Positions 17,813 through 27,700 of a stretch of 64,000 nucleotides of DNA are shown here, in pieces. Below the pieces are notes generated by a model that worked only from the letters and a program-made list of their open reading frames with translations, searched no databases and was not told the origin of the DNA. Where the stretch lies: contig NZ_QFXK01000009.1 of assembly GCF_003261635.1 (NCBI RefSeq), positions 310,001 to 374,000 on the forward strand. Direction: 5' to 3'. A program made the position numbers and the translations under genes. The first letter of the stretch is position 1, and each line of letters begins with the position of its first letter. Source of the stretch: Kribbella monticola. GTDB lineage: Bacteria > Actinomycetota > Actinomycetes > Propionibacteriales > Kribbellaceae.

Positions 17813-18640
17813 TCAGTTCGCGATCGTCCAGGGGTCCTCGGGTTTCCGGTCGGGCTGGAAGCCTGCGGACTCGGCCAGGGCGGCGGCCTCGGCGAGACCG
17901 AGGCCGAGTGCGTCCGGTGAGTGAGCGTCGCTGCCGAACGTCACTCGGCGACCGCCGCACTCTCGCCACCACGTGAGGATTGTCGGGTGGAGGGGAACGC
18001 GGGTGTTGATCTCGAGAACGCGCTCTCCCGCGGCCAGCGCGCTCAGCGCCTGCCGGAGTTCGTCCTCGAAGTCGCCCGGCTCGAAGGCATCGCTGCCGCC
18101 GGGCCAGGAGCGCACCGGATAGTCGATGTGGGCGAACACCTCGAACGCCTCCGACCCGCTCACCATCCGCGGAATCTCCGCCAGGTACTCCCGGAACACC
18201 TCGTCGGCCGGCCGGTGCGGAAACAGTTCCCACGGCTCGGCGAACTCATCACCGTCGAGCAGGCAGTGCAGCGAGCCGATCACGCGCTGAAAGGTGCCCT
18301 GGGCAAGGAGTTCGGCGACCTCGGGCACATGGAGGTGCGGTTGACCGACCTCCATCCCCGCCAGGATCCGCAACTGAGGGAACTTCGCTCGGCACTTCGC
18401 CACGGATTCCTGGTATCCGGCGACATCGAGCACGGGTGCATTCAAGATCCCATCAGTGACCAGATGCCCGAAGTTCTCGACCAGGAAGCCGGCCCGGAAC
18501 GGTGTGAAGTCCACATGCTCCGTGAACGACACCGCCGGTACGCCGAGCTCGACCGCCCGCGCACAGGTCGCCTCCATCGCGCCACGGTCGGCATCCCACG
18601 ACCACTCACTGTGCACATGTCCATCAGCCGGCAGCGTCAT
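17813..18640 (-). CDS. PHP-domain phosphoesterase (histidinol-phosphatase-like)
   Basis: A 275-aa PHP-domain metal-dependent phosphoesterase. Metal-binding elements are visible: DGHVHSEWS (about 6-14), SFTEHVDF (about 38-45), GMEVGQ (about 95-100), IGSLHCL (about 120-126), AHIDYP (about 169-174) and TFGSDAHSPD (about 233-242), which together match the trinuclear site of HisK/histidinol-phosphatase-like proteins. It is not in a histidine operon, so the physiological substrate is open. It starts 102 bp from the divergent sacsin-like gene. Confidence 0.85.
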   Translation of the reverse strand: MTLPADGHVHSEWSWDADRGAMEATCARAVELGVPAVSFTEHVDFTPFRAGFLVENFGHLVTDGILNAPVLDVAGYQESVAKCRAKFPQLRILAGMEVGQPHLHVPEVAELLAQGTFQRVIGSLHCLLDGDEFAEPWELFPHRPADEVFREYLAEIPRMVSGSEAFEVFAHIDYPVRSWPGGSDAFEPGDFEDELRQALSALAAGERVLEINTRVPLHPTILTWWRECGGRRVTFGSDAHSPDALGLGLAEAAALAESAGFQPDRKPEDPWTIAN

Positions 18641-18742
18641 CGCTCACCTCGCATCAGCGGTCGGAAGTTCACCCGGTCAATCTAGTCGTCACCTTCCGGG
18701 ACCGGCGCGGGCAGCGGTGAGCCGGGCAGGCATACTCCTCGG

Positions 18743-21700
18743 GTGATCGACGTCTTCGGGACCGCAGCAATTCGTGAACGAGTGTTGACCGCCTGGGCCT
18801 CCGCGCCGGTGCGATTCCGGGAGGACGCGAACGCCGAGGAGGACCTGGCGCTCGGCGGTTACCTTGACCGGGTCGTGGTCGAGCTGGCCCAGAACGCCGC
18901 GGATGCGGCCGTCCGGGCAGGTGTTCCCGGTCGCGTGCAGTTCTCCTTCCGCAACGGCACCCTGGTCGTCGCGAACACCGGTACGCCGTTGTCCGCCGAG
19001 GGAGTCGAATCGCTCGCCACCTTGCGGGCGTCGGCCAAGCGCGACGACGTGGAGGCGACGCCAGAGAGCGCGATCTCGCCGTTCCCGTCGACCAGCGTCG
19101 GCCGGTTCGGCGTCGGGTTCTCGGCAGTGCTGGCGGTGACCGATGAGCCGGTGATCCTGTCCAGGACCGGTGGTGTGCGGTTCTCGCGAGCAGACAGTGC
19201 GGCCGCGGTCGCCGAGGCCGGTGTCGGTTCGCCAGGCCTGGCAGACGAAGTACGGCGTCGGGATGGGCAGGTGCCGGTACTGCGCCTGCCATTCGAAGCT
19301 GACGGGGAACCGCCGGAGGGGTACGACACGGCGGTGATCCTGCCGCTGCGCGACGAGGCGGCTTCAGAACTCGTACGCAGGTTGCTCGGCGAAGCCGATG
19401 ATGCCTTGCCGCTCGCGCTTCCCGGCCTGGAGCGGATCGAGATCGACCTCGACGGCGACGTCCGGGAACTCGTCGACGCGGAGTCCCGGTGGTACGTGCA
19501 GCGCGCGAGCGGGATCCTCGACGAGAACGACAGAGAGCGCTTGCTCGCGGATCGGCCGACCGAGGAGCGCTGGCGTCCGCACTGGTCCGTCCTCTGGGCG
19601 CTGCCACGCGATCCGCTGGCCGCGGTGCCGGGAACGGTGCACGCTCCGACGCCGACGGACGAGCCGTTGTCCCTGCCGGCGTTGCTGTTGGCAACTTTTC
19701 CGCTCGATCCGTCCCGGCGGCATGTCGCTGCCGGACCGCTGACCGACCGGCTCGTCGCCGAAGCGGCGACGGCCTACGCGGAGCTGCTGCGAAACCGTGC
19801 CGAGCAAGGCGCGAACATCTTTCCGCTGGTGCCCGTTGGACTGGCGGCGGGCGGGCTTGACCGGGCGGTGCGGGAGGCGATCCTCGCGGCTCTGCCGACG
19901 ACTCCCTTGCTTCGGGCGGTCGAGGACGGATCGATACTGCCGCCTGAGGATGCGGTCGCCATCGACGGATCGGACGACGCGTTCAACGCCGTCATGGCGC
20001 CGCTCGTCCCCGGCCTGATCGCCTCACCTCGCCAGGACCGGACGGCGCTGGATGCCCTCGGCGTCCGGCGGCTCGAACTCGCCGACCTCGTCGACCAGTT
20101 GGGCACGGTGGCAGAGACGCGGCCGCCCGAGTGGTGGCGGGAAATCTATGGAGCGCTCTCGGAGATGGTCACGGATCCGCTGCTCCGTGAGTCCCTCGGA
20201 ACCCTGCCGGTCCCATTGGCGGATGGCCGACTGGTCCGCGGAGTCCGTGGGCTGCTTCTGCCCGGCCAGGAGCTGGCAACCGACGTACTGGCTGTCTTCG
20301 GCGAGTACGGCGTGCGGGTCGTGCATCCGGATGCCGTGCACGGGACGCTGGAACGGCTGGGAGCGCTTCCCACGACGCCGCGGGCGTTGCTGGAGGACAG
20401 TGCGGTCCGGTCGGCAGTCGAGCACTCCGGCGATGCCGATGATCCCGAGGCGATCGCTGATGCCGTGCTGACCATGGTCGCCGCCGACCCATCCCAGGCG
20501 GAAGGCTTGTGGTGGCTGTCGGACCTCGTACTGCGGGATGCCGAAGGCGAACTGGTGCCCGCGAACGCGCTCGTGATTCCCGGCTCCGTAGCGGCGGAGA
20601 TACTCGACGACGAAGAGGTGGCGCCGATCGGTCAGGCGGTCGTCGACCGGTTCGGAATCCCTGCTCTGGAAGCGATCGGGGTCCTCGACTCGCTCGGGAC
20701 CGTCGCTGCCTCCGAGGTCGTGCTCGACGACCTGCCGGAGTCGCTCGCCGATCTGGACGGGATCGAGGACTGGGCGTACGACGTGGCGCCGGGCGGGTCG
20801 AGATTCGGCGCGACGGTGGGGGAGGTCGCGGCGATCCGCGATCTCGACTGGGTGGTCGACGACGCGTGGCCGCAGGTGCTCGAGTTGATCGGCGCGACAC
20901 CGGAACTCCGGCGGGCGCTGGTGGAACGGGTCCGCGTGGTCGGTCCTGACGACCGGGCGGTCGGCGGACCGTCGTACTCGGCCTGGTGGATCCGGGAGCA
21001 TCTGATCCTGCCTGACGGTGAACCGCTGGCGGGCCGCGCGGATCCCGAGGCGGATCCGGTCCTCGCGGAATATCTGGACGAAGCGCCGGAGTGGACGGCC
21101 GGCTTGGATCCGGAGGTGCGTACCGCGGTCGGTCTGGTTCGCGAGGTCGGCGATCTCGAGGCCGAGGGCGTCGCGCAGGTCCTTGCCCGGTTGGCGGATC
21201 CGGCCCGAAAGGTGGGAGAGAGCGCGCTCCTGCGCCTCTGGAACCACCTCGGCCGCCTCACGGTCTACGCTTCAGAGCCTCCCACCCATATCCGAGTTCT
21301 CACCGCCGAAGCCGATGCTCCTCAGGAGTGGCTTGGCGAAGGCGACGAGCCGGAGGGCGGCCGGCGATCGTCGGCCCCTCGTACGGCGATCGTCGCGGCG
21401 GGCGAGGCCGTGGTGGCGGATGCGCCGATGTGGTTGCAGCGTGGGGATCTCGGCGGTTTCGTGGTCGGGTCGGGGGTGGTCGCCGACGGGCTGAGCGACC
21501 TGCTCGATCTGCCGATGGCGCAAGAAGTTGCCGAGGGCAAGGTCGACGGACCGGGTACCGAGGCCGACGTACCGGCGATCGTGCGCGAGCTCGTGCCGCA
21601 GACGCCCGCCCAGTGGTGGGAACACGAGGAACTCACCGTCGACGGCGTCGAGGTCTCCTGGTGGGTGAGCGAGAACGGCGAACCCCACGCCGCGACCTTC

Positions 21701-21841
21701 GACGGCCTGGCGAAAGCCCTCGCCTGGTCCGCCGGCCGTTGGGACCAGCGCCACGTCATCCTAGCCATCCTCTCCGACCCCACCCGCGCCTCGGAACTAC
21801 TGATCGACGCGGCCTTCGACGATGACGGCGGCAACGAATAG
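18743..21841 (+). CDS. Sacsin/HSP90-like ATPase-domain protein
   Basis: A 1032-aa cytoplasmic protein with an N-terminal GHKL (Bergerat) ATPase fold of the sacsin/HSP90-like type and a long C-terminal region that I do not recognise. ATP-binding elements: N box ELAQNAADAA (about 47-56), a G1-like LVVANTGTPLS in which the usual DNG is ANTG (about 74-84), and GRFGVGFSAVLAVTD (about 119-133). The remainder is mostly acidic and helical with short repeats of the form (L/P)ADLDGIEDW. Start is GTG 18743 (VIDVFGTAAIRERV). Probably a chaperone-like or conflict-related ATPase; this is inference. It is followed 128 bp later by a membrane protein gene on the same strand. Confidence 0.75.
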   Translation: MIDVFGTAAIRERVLTAWASAPVRFREDANAEEDLALGGYLDRVVVELAQNAADAAVRAGVPGRVQFSFRNGTLVVANTGTPLSAEGVESLATLRASAKRDDVEATPESAISPFPSTSVGRFGVGFSAVLAVTDEPVILSRTGGVRFSRADSAAAVAEAGVGSPGLADEVRRRDGQVPVLRLPFEADGEPPEGYDTAVILPLRDEAASELVRRLLGEADDALPLALPGLERIEIDLDGDVRELVDAESRWYVQRASGILDENDRERLLADRPTEERWRPHWSVLWALPRDPLAAVPGTVHAPTPTDEPLSLPALLLATFPLDPSRRHVAAGPLTDRLVAEAATAYAELLRNRAEQGANIFPLVPVGLAAGGLDRAVREAILAALPTTPLLRAVEDGSILPPEDAVAIDGSDDAFNAVMAPLVPGLIASPRQDRTALDALGVRRLELADLVDQLGTVAETRPPEWWREIYGALSEMVTDPLLRESLGTLPVPLADGRLVRGVRGLLLPGQELATDVLAVFGEYGVRVVHPDAVHGTLERLGALPTTPRALLEDSAVRSAVEHSGDADDPEAIADAVLTMVAADPSQAEGLWWLSDLVLRDAEGELVPANALVIPGSVAAEILDDEEVAPIGQAVVDRFGIPALEAIGVLDSLGTVAASEVVLDDLPESLADLDGIEDWAYDVAPGGSRFGATVGEVAAIRDLDWVVDDAWPQVLELIGATPELRRALVERVRVVGPDDRAVGGPSYSAWWIREHLILPDGEPLAGRADPEADPVLAEYLDEAPEWTAGLDPEVRTAVGLVREVGDLEAEGVAQVLARLADPARKVGESALLRLWNHLGRLTVYASEPPTHIRVLTAEADAPQEWLGEGDEPEGGRRSSAPRTAIVAAGEAVVADAPMWLQRGDLGGFVVGSGVVADGLSDLLDLPMAQEVAEGKVDGPGTEADVPAIVRELVPQTPAQWWEHEELTVDGVEVSWWVSENGEPHAATFDGLAKALAWSAGRWDQRHVILAILSDPTRASELLIDAAFDDDGGNE

Positions 21842-21969
21842 GCCGCGATTCATCAACCTGACAGCCTTCCCCTTTACAGGACCCCACAGAGACGAGATTC
21901 TCAGAGGCGCCGATCGGCCCAGCCGGCCGGCGGGGGATCTTGTCATCGGAGCCAGGGGAGGGCACCGAC

Positions 21970-22632
21970 ATGTCACTAGCCGAAGAAGCCGACGTACCGT
22001 CCGCAGCGAGGGCGAGTGGCAAGAAGTCGCGCGGTAGGTTCGCCGGACTGTCGTCGATGCTGATGATCGAGATCATCGCGGTGAACGCCGGCCTGCTGGG
22101 AACCATCGTGTATGCGCTCGGTACCAACGGCACCTGGGGGTCGCTGTCCGCTTCGGTGATGATCTCGGCGGCGTCTCTGGTCAGCGGCGGGTTGATCGGG
22201 ATCCTGTTCGGCGTGCCGCGGAGCATCGCGGCCGCGCAGCAGGTCGACGGGAAGCCGGCGACCACGCTGATCGGTGCCAACACGAATCTCGAGCAGATCT
22301 CCGACTGGCTGACCAAGATCATCGTCGGCGTCACTCTGACCCAGTTCGGCGCAATCAGGCGCGAGGCCGGGCGGCTGTTCCACTCGCTGGCTCCGGCAGT
22401 CGGTGGCGCCGACGGTGCGGCTGCGTTCGCGGGCAGCGTCGTCATCTACTTCGTCGTGGTCGGATTCTTGATCGGCTGGCTCTACGCCCGGCTGCGGCTC
22501 AGCCTGGCGATGAGTGGCGCCGACGCGATGCTCGAACTGTCCCGCCGCGCCGCCCGGGCCGGCGATACCGAGACCGCGCAGGCAGCCCGCGAAACAGCCC
22601 GCAGCCTGACTCAGCGAAGCACCGACGCTTGA
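21970..22632 (+). CDS. Integral membrane protein with FGVPR and NTNLEQISDWLTK motifs
   Basis: A 220-aa protein with about three membrane segments (about 42-62, 70-92, 150-178) and a soluble helical C-terminus. The ATG at 21970 has a GGGGAGGG ribosome site; the longer frame from a TTG at 21940 is not needed. The segments GGLIGILFGVPRS and NTNLEQISDWLTKIIVGVTL are recalled as the signature of a widespread uncharacterised bacterial membrane family. No function is known to me. Adjacent to the sacsin-like ATPase gene, possibly co-expressed. Confidence 0.75.
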   Translation: MSLAEEADVPSAARASGKKSRGRFAGLSSMLMIEIIAVNAGLLGTIVYALGTNGTWGSLSASVMISAASLVSGGLIGILFGVPRSIAAAQQVDGKPATTLIGANTNLEQISDWLTKIIVGVTLTQFGAIRREAGRLFHSLAPAVGGADGAAAFAGSVVIYFVVVGFLIGWLYARLRLSLAMSGADAMLELSRRAARAGDTETAQAARETARSLTQRSTDA

Positions 22633-22745
22633 CGCAGGTCGGCGCCGCGGCTTGGGCCAGCGCGGCTTGACGCATTGGGCGTCGAGACCTGATCCACCGA
22701 GGCTCCGAAGGCCGGTCCCCGTACGTCACAACTTGCTGGAAGCTG

Positions 22746-24539
22746 TCAGCGGAGCAGGGTGGTCAGGGCGGGGTTGTTGATGGTGGTGGCCAGGTGGCGG
22801 GCGGTTGTGGCGGCTTTGGGGTCGCCTAGGCGGGCCTGGTGGAGGTTGGCGCGGACAGTTAGTTCTCTTAGTTCGCAGCGGGCGGCCAAGGCGGTGAGGC
22901 GGGTGACGAGGGGGCGGGCTCGCGCTTCGTCGTCGCGGGCCAGGGCAGCTGTGATGGCGGTGTCGAGGACGTGAGCATGGACCCATTGGTAGCGGTCTGG
23001 TTCGCGGCTGGATCTGGTGGCGGCCTGGTCGAGCCACGAGGTCGCGCCTGCGTCGTCACCGCGGCCGGCGCTGAGGAGGCCGAGTCCGCGGGCGGCCATG
23101 CCTTCCCAGCAAGGATCGTTGAGTTGGCAGCTGAGGACCCAGGCCTGTTCGAAGCCGTCGGTCGCGGCTTCGAGATCGCCGGCGTACCAGTCGAGTTCTG
23201 CGTTGAGCGCCTGCGGCCAAGGAAGGAAGGCGATCCAGCGCTCTTGCCTGACCAACTCGAGTGATTGCTGGACCGTGGCCGCTGCCTGGCTCTGCTCGCC
23301 GCGGAGGAGATGTGCGCGGCCCATGATCGACAGCGACCAGGCTTGCTGGCGACGGTTGCCGCATTTCGTGGCCAACTCGACCGACTCGCCGAGGTGCTCG
23401 AACGCGGCTGGATAGTCGCCGGTGTCCGACGAGTTCATCCCCTGTACGCCGAGGATCGCGGCGTACTCCGCATCGGTCTCGGCGAGCTCTCGTGCCTTCG
23501 TCAGCCAGGCGACCGCCGTACTGCGTCGCCCGGCCTGGACCTCGACGAATGCGAGTTCGCGATGCGCGTCCACCGAGGTGGCTCGATCGCCTGCCTGAGT
23601 GGCGACCTGGATCGCTTCGTGCAGGACGATGGCGCCCTCCTCGTCGTGCCCGCGAATCGCGTGGACGAGAGCACTGCCGAGAGCGGAGAGAGCGCGACCT
23701 CGCAGTACGGCGTCGTTGCAATGCTCGGCCTCCGCGACCGCGCGCCGGAGGCACTGGATACCTGCGTCGACAGCTCCGGCGCCGATGGCTGCGCGACCCG
23801 CTTCGAGTTGGCTCATCGCAGCGGCCCGACCGCTGAGCGCGGGGCTCGATGGTGAGCCCGGGCTGACGGTTGACGCCGCCAGGAGCGCCGGGGAGGCTGC
23901 GATGGCGAGTTCGCGGCGGAGGAGGTCTTCGCAGACGGCGACCTGTCGGAGCGCGGCTGGTCGGTCCCCGGTCAGCGCGAGACAGCGGACGAGTAGTTCG
24001 TGGTTGCCCTGTTCGAGTGGGTTGATCGAAACGGCCTTGCTGGCAAACGGAATCGCCTCCTTCGCCTGGCCGCTCGCGACCAGGGAAACGGCGGCTTCGC
24101 GGAGCTTCGCTTCGATCATGCTCGAGAGGCGGTGGCGTTCGGCCAAGAGCCAGGACTCGATCTCCGGGCAGGAGGGGAGTTGCACTCCTTCAAGCAGCTC
24201 ACCGCCGAGATCCAGCAGGGTCGCTGGATCGCCGGAGCCGTCGGTGAGCATCAGCACATCGGCGGAAGCGTCGGTGCCGAGTGTGGTGACGATCGGGTCG
24301 CCGGTGAGGACGACGCCGGCGCCGAGGTTGCGCCGGAGTTCGGCGAGCGTCCACCGCAGGGCGCCGAGCGGATCATCCGCATCGGCGAACAGCAATTCGG
24401 CCAGGCGTTTGCGACTGGGTGGGCGATCTGCCAGCAACAAGTACGCGAGCAACACCCAGGCCTTCCGCCCCCGTAGAACCCGAGCCATCCCGCCACCGGC
24501 CTCGATCCCCGGCAACCCCATCAACCTGATTCTGGTCAT
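22746..24539 (-). CDS. SARP/BTAD-type regulator with TPR repeats
   Basis: A 597-aa protein. The start is ATG 24539 (MTRIRLMGLPG), preceded by GGGGAGGGGG; the frame to 24587 is longer but unsupported. The N-terminal 95 residues form a winged helix of the OmpR/SARP type (RGRKAWVLLAYLLLADRPPS), then a bacterial transcriptional activation domain (about 110-240; ELLEGVQLPSCPEIESWLLAER) and about 330 residues of TPR-like helices. No NB-ARC ATPase domain is present. Such proteins activate transcription in response to protein or metabolite cues. No target is evident from the local context. Confidence 0.82.
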   Translation of the reverse strand: MTRIRLMGLPGIEAGGGMARVLRGRKAWVLLAYLLLADRPPSRKRLAELLFADADDPLGALRWTLAELRRNLGAGVVLTGDPIVTTLGTDASADVLMLTDGSGDPATLLDLGGELLEGVQLPSCPEIESWLLAERHRLSSMIEAKLREAAVSLVASGQAKEAIPFASKAVSINPLEQGNHELLVRCLALTGDRPAALRQVAVCEDLLRRELAIAASPALLAASTVSPGSPSSPALSGRAAAMSQLEAGRAAIGAGAVDAGIQCLRRAVAEAEHCNDAVLRGRALSALGSALVHAIRGHDEEGAIVLHEAIQVATQAGDRATSVDAHRELAFVEVQAGRRSTAVAWLTKARELAETDAEYAAILGVQGMNSSDTGDYPAAFEHLGESVELATKCGNRRQQAWSLSIMGRAHLLRGEQSQAAATVQQSLELVRQERWIAFLPWPQALNAELDWYAGDLEAATDGFEQAWVLSCQLNDPCWEGMAARGLGLLSAGRGDDAGATSWLDQAATRSSREPDRYQWVHAHVLDTAITAALARDDEARARPLVTRLTALAARCELRELTVRANLHQARLGDPKAATTARHLATTINNPALTTLLR

Positions 24540-24640
24540 CACACCCCCTCCCCAATCCCCAGTCTCACCCAGCCCCACCCCCTCCACCAGCCACTGGCCA
24601 GCCGAGGGCCGCGCGGGCCGGGCGGTTGTGCAACCCGTGC

Positions 24641-24668
24641 GCCCCGGCCGTGGTTGCGCGGCCGGGGC
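24641..24668 (-). terminator. Terminator hairpin after the methyltransferase gene
   Basis: GCCCCGGCCG (24641-24650) and CGGCCGGGGC (24659-24668) form a perfect 10-bp stem with an 8-nt loop. It lies just beyond the minus-strand methyltransferase end at 24675. Confidence 0.75.
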
Positions 24669-24674
24669 GGTGGG

Positions 24675-25490
24675 TCAGTGTTTGATGCCTACTGCTTCCA
24701 GGTATTCGGCGTGGGCCGCGAGGGTGTGGTCGGTGTTGTCGTTGAACGCTCGCGGTACGTCGGCGAGGTCGGCCGCGAACTGGACGCGATCTGCGTCGGA
24801 GAGCGCTCCCGCCAGCTTCGTGATCGGACCGTAGAACTGGCGGAACCACTCCGAGAAGTGCTCTGCCGAGCGGTAGCGGAAGACGAAGTCGCGCTTGGTC
24901 AGCGTCACCCATTCGACCCGGTCGCCGAACAGTTCGGCCAAGTGCTCCTCGGTGCCCCACAAGGTCGCGGGCTGGACGCCGGCCGGCGGCGGTGCCCACT
25001 TCGATACCGTCTTGAACATCTGCCCGACCATCCCGGTCGGCGTCCACGAAGCGAGCGCGATCCGGCCACCCGGCGCGGTCACGCGGACGAGCTCGTCCGC
25101 TGCCTGCTGGTGGTCGGGCGCGAACATCACGCCGACCGTGCTGAGTACCCGGTCGAAGGACGCGTCCGGTACCGGCAGTTGCTCGGCGTCCCCTTCGAGG
25201 AAAGTCACCGGCAGATGCTCGGCGACGGCCCGCTCACGCCCCTGCTCCAGCAGGTTCGCCGCGTAGTCGACCCCGGTCGCCTCGGCGAACCGGCGGGCTG
25301 CCGCGAGCGCCGCGTTTCCCTGCCCACAAGCCACATCCAGCACTTTCTGGTCCGCCCGTACGTCGGCGGCCTCTGCCAGCAGCTCGGCGATGATCTGCAA
25401 CGTGTTGCCGACCCGGGGATAGTCCCCGGTCTCCCAGCCGGACCGCTGCTTGTCCTTGATCGCCGCGAAATCCACAGCCGTACTCGTCAT
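24675..25490 (-). CDS. Class I SAM-dependent methyltransferase (UbiE-like)
   Basis: A 271-aa Rossmann-fold methyltransferase. Motif I VLDVACGQGNAAL (about 50-62), motif II-like TFLEGDAEQLPVPDASFD and post-I VLSTVGVMFAPDHQQAADELVRV are clear, with the LVRVTAPGGRIALASW strand. The start is ATG 25490 (MTSTAVDFAAIKDKQ), within a longer open frame. It resembles the common small-molecule C-/O-methyltransferases of actinomycetes; the substrate is unknown. It is divergent from the ABC transporter operon. Confidence 0.85.
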   Translation of the reverse strand: MTSTAVDFAAIKDKQRSGWETGDYPRVGNTLQIIAELLAEAADVRADQKVLDVACGQGNAALAAARRFAEATGVDYAANLLEQGRERAVAEHLPVTFLEGDAEQLPVPDASFDRVLSTVGVMFAPDHQQAADELVRVTAPGGRIALASWTPTGMVGQMFKTVSKWAPPPAGVQPATLWGTEEHLAELFGDRVEWVTLTKRDFVFRYRSAEHFSEWFRQFYGPITKLAGALSDADRVQFAADLADVPRAFNDNTDHTLAAHAEYLEAVGIKH

Positions 25491-25700
25491 CCGATGCCCC
25501 CAAAAGAGAAGAAGTACGTCCCCCAGCCACGCCACCGCGCTGCGCGGTGTGTAGTGCAGCCTTCCGGTACGCCGTGTGACGAGGCGTGTGAAAGCTCAAG
25601 CCTGCCGGCAACTACGCAGCGCTAACCATCGTTGTCATTGGTTGGTAATCGCACTGATCAGCAGGTTGGGCGAGCGCATTGCAACGTTATAGCTGACGTC

Positions 25701-25745
25701 TTGCCAACGTTGTCATCCGTATTTATAGTCCGAGGAAACGTTTCC
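25701..25745 (+). promoter_or_regulatory. Sigma70-type promoter overlapped by LacI-type operator, ABC importer operon
   Basis: TTGCCA (25701-25706), a 17-nt spacer, TATAGT (25724-25729) and then the perfect palindrome GGAAACGTTTCC (25734-25745) directly over the expected start point. This is one of the best sigma70-like promoters in the window. The 377-bp gap 25491-25867 otherwise holds two further AACGTT-containing half sites (25683-25688 and 25705-25711) and no convincing gene. Confidence 0.7.
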
Positions 25746-25867
25746 AGCCAGTGACGGCCGGATGACAGCAGGTGAGATGGAGGTGGCTTCGCACCTAGGG
25801 ACGACGCGTGAGGACGCGTCGAGTGAGGAGAGTCCCGCCGGGGGCTCGAGGCCGAAGGGAACACATC

Positions 25868-27700
25868 GTGAACGATGCGCCGCGCCCGCAATTCGAAGAC
25901 GTAGCAGACGTCCTGCGCCATCAGCTGAGCCGCCGGACCGCGATCGGAGGCGGTGCGGCCGCCCTGACCGCCTTCCTCGCCGCTTGTTCCGGTAAAGGCT
26001 CGTACTCCGACAAGCCGGCCAACAAGCCCGCCGCCACCAAGTCGGTGCAGATCGGCAAGGCGAACATCCCGACGCCGCGCGACCAGACGGTGACGATCGC
26101 CCAGGTGGACTACACCGTCTACAACAGCTGGAACGGGTTCATCCCGAACGGCATGCCGCACTCCGCCGGCCTGGAGACGCTCGCGCAGGAGCCGATGTTC
26201 CTGCTCAACCTGGCCACGGGTGAACTCGTCAACTGGCTTTCCACCGGCTACAAGTACAACGCCAATTTCTCGGAGCTGACCTTCACCTTCGACCCGAAGG
26301 CGAAGTGGAGCGACGGGCAGCCGCTGACGTCCAGCGACTTCAAGTTCACCGTCCTGCTGCTCAGGGATCGCAAGGATCTGCTCGGCGGCGGGGGTGACCT
26401 GTCGGAGTTCGTGAAGGACGTCGAGACGCCGGACGCGCACACCGCGGTGATCAAGATGGTCAAGCCGACGCCGCGGCTGCACTACGGATTCATCGCCGCC
26501 ATCGCGGGTCCGCAGTACTCGATCATGCCCGAGCACATCTGGAAGGGACAGGACCCGACCAAATTCCGGGCGAACCCGCCGGTCGCCAGCGGGCCCTACG
26601 TTTTGAAGCAGGCGATCCAGAGCCAGAAGATGTTCGTCTGGGAACGCAATCCGGACTACTGGAACAAGGACAAGCTCGACCCGGCGCCGAAGTACGTGAT
26701 CTTCCAGAGCACCGCCAAGCAGGCCGACTCGGCGGCACTCGCCTTCGAGCGGGCGGAGTTCGATGTCGGCTCGATCGACGAGGAGCACGCCAAGCAACTG
26801 CGCAACACCGGCTACCCGAACCTGGTCACCACGCAGTTCCATGACCCGAACCCGCGGGTGTTCTGGCTGAACAACGACCCGGCCCGCGGGGTGATCGCCG
26901 AGCCGAAGATGCACTGGGCGATCAACTACCTGATCGACCGGGACAAGATCGGCAACAACATCTGGCCGGTGAAGGTGCCGCCCGCGCAGTACCTGTGGGC
27001 CGACTACCCGAGCAACGACAAGTGGACGAACAAGGAGCTGGCGGAGAAGTACAAGTTCGAGTACTCGCCGGACAAGGCCGTGAAGCTGCTCGACGAGATC
27101 GCACCGAAAGGTGCCGGCGGCAAGCGGATGTACCAGGGCAAGGCGATCAGCCTGGAGATGATCACGCCGTCGCCGGTCGACGGGCAGGAGTACGCGATCG
27201 GAAACCTGCTGAAGACGGAGCTGAACAAGGTCGGGGTGCCGACCACGCTGCGCAGCCTGAGCGGGTCGGTGCACGACGAGAAGTTCCAGCGCGGTGAGTA
27301 CGACATCGACTCCCAGTGGGCCGGTGCCGCCTTCGACCCCGAGCAGCTCTACACCGACTGGGAGAGCAGCAAAGCCAAGAAGATCGGCGTGAACGCCGTC
27401 GACAAGAACAAGGCGCGGTTCCGGGACCCGAAGCTGGACGAGCTGTCGGCCAAGCTGGCCCAGCTCGATCCGACCAGCGCGGAGGCCAAGCCGTACCTCG
27501 ACCAGGCGCTGGAGATCTACTTCCAGAAGCTGCCGCTGATCCCGACCATCCAGACCGGCTACCCGTCGTACTTCAACACCACGTTCTGGACCGGCTGGCC
27601 GACCGACGACAACCTGTACCAGGTCCCACTCAACTGGTGGCCGCACTTCCTGTTCGTCCTCGGCAAGCTGAAGGCCACCGGTCAGAAGGGCCCGTCGTGA
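25868..27700 (+). CDS. ABC importer substrate-binding lipoprotein, family 5
   Basis: A 610-aa extracellular solute-binding protein, family 5 (oligopeptide/dipeptide/oligosaccharide type). The start is GTG 25868 with AAGGGA upstream. The leader has a twin arginine (LSRRTAIGG) and a lipobox LAAC with Cys40, so it is probably Tat-exported and lipid-anchored. Family features include TFTFDPKAKWSDGQPLTSSDF (seen at about 136-156) and ASGPYVLKQ (about 239-247). First gene of a five-gene operon with two permeases and two ATPases. The LacI-like operator upstream argues for an oligosaccharide rather than a peptide, but this is inference. Confidence 0.9.
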   Translation: MNDAPRPQFEDVADVLRHQLSRRTAIGGGAAALTAFLAACSGKGSYSDKPANKPAATKSVQIGKANIPTPRDQTVTIAQVDYTVYNSWNGFIPNGMPHSAGLETLAQEPMFLLNLATGELVNWLSTGYKYNANFSELTFTFDPKAKWSDGQPLTSSDFKFTVLLLRDRKDLLGGGGDLSEFVKDVETPDAHTAVIKMVKPTPRLHYGFIAAIAGPQYSIMPEHIWKGQDPTKFRANPPVASGPYVLKQAIQSQKMFVWERNPDYWNKDKLDPAPKYVIFQSTAKQADSAALAFERAEFDVGSIDEEHAKQLRNTGYPNLVTTQFHDPNPRVFWLNNDPARGVIAEPKMHWAINYLIDRDKIGNNIWPVKVPPAQYLWADYPSNDKWTNKELAEKYKFEYSPDKAVKLLDEIAPKGAGGKRMYQGKAISLEMITPSPVDGQEYAIGNLLKTELNKVGVPTTLRSLSGSVHDEKFQRGEYDIDSQWAGAAFDPEQLYTDWESSKAKKIGVNAVDKNKARFRDPKLDELSAKLAQLDPTSAEAKPYLDQALEIYFQKLPLIPTIQTGYPSYFNTTFWTGWPTDDNLYQVPLNWWPHFLFVLGKLKATGQKGPS

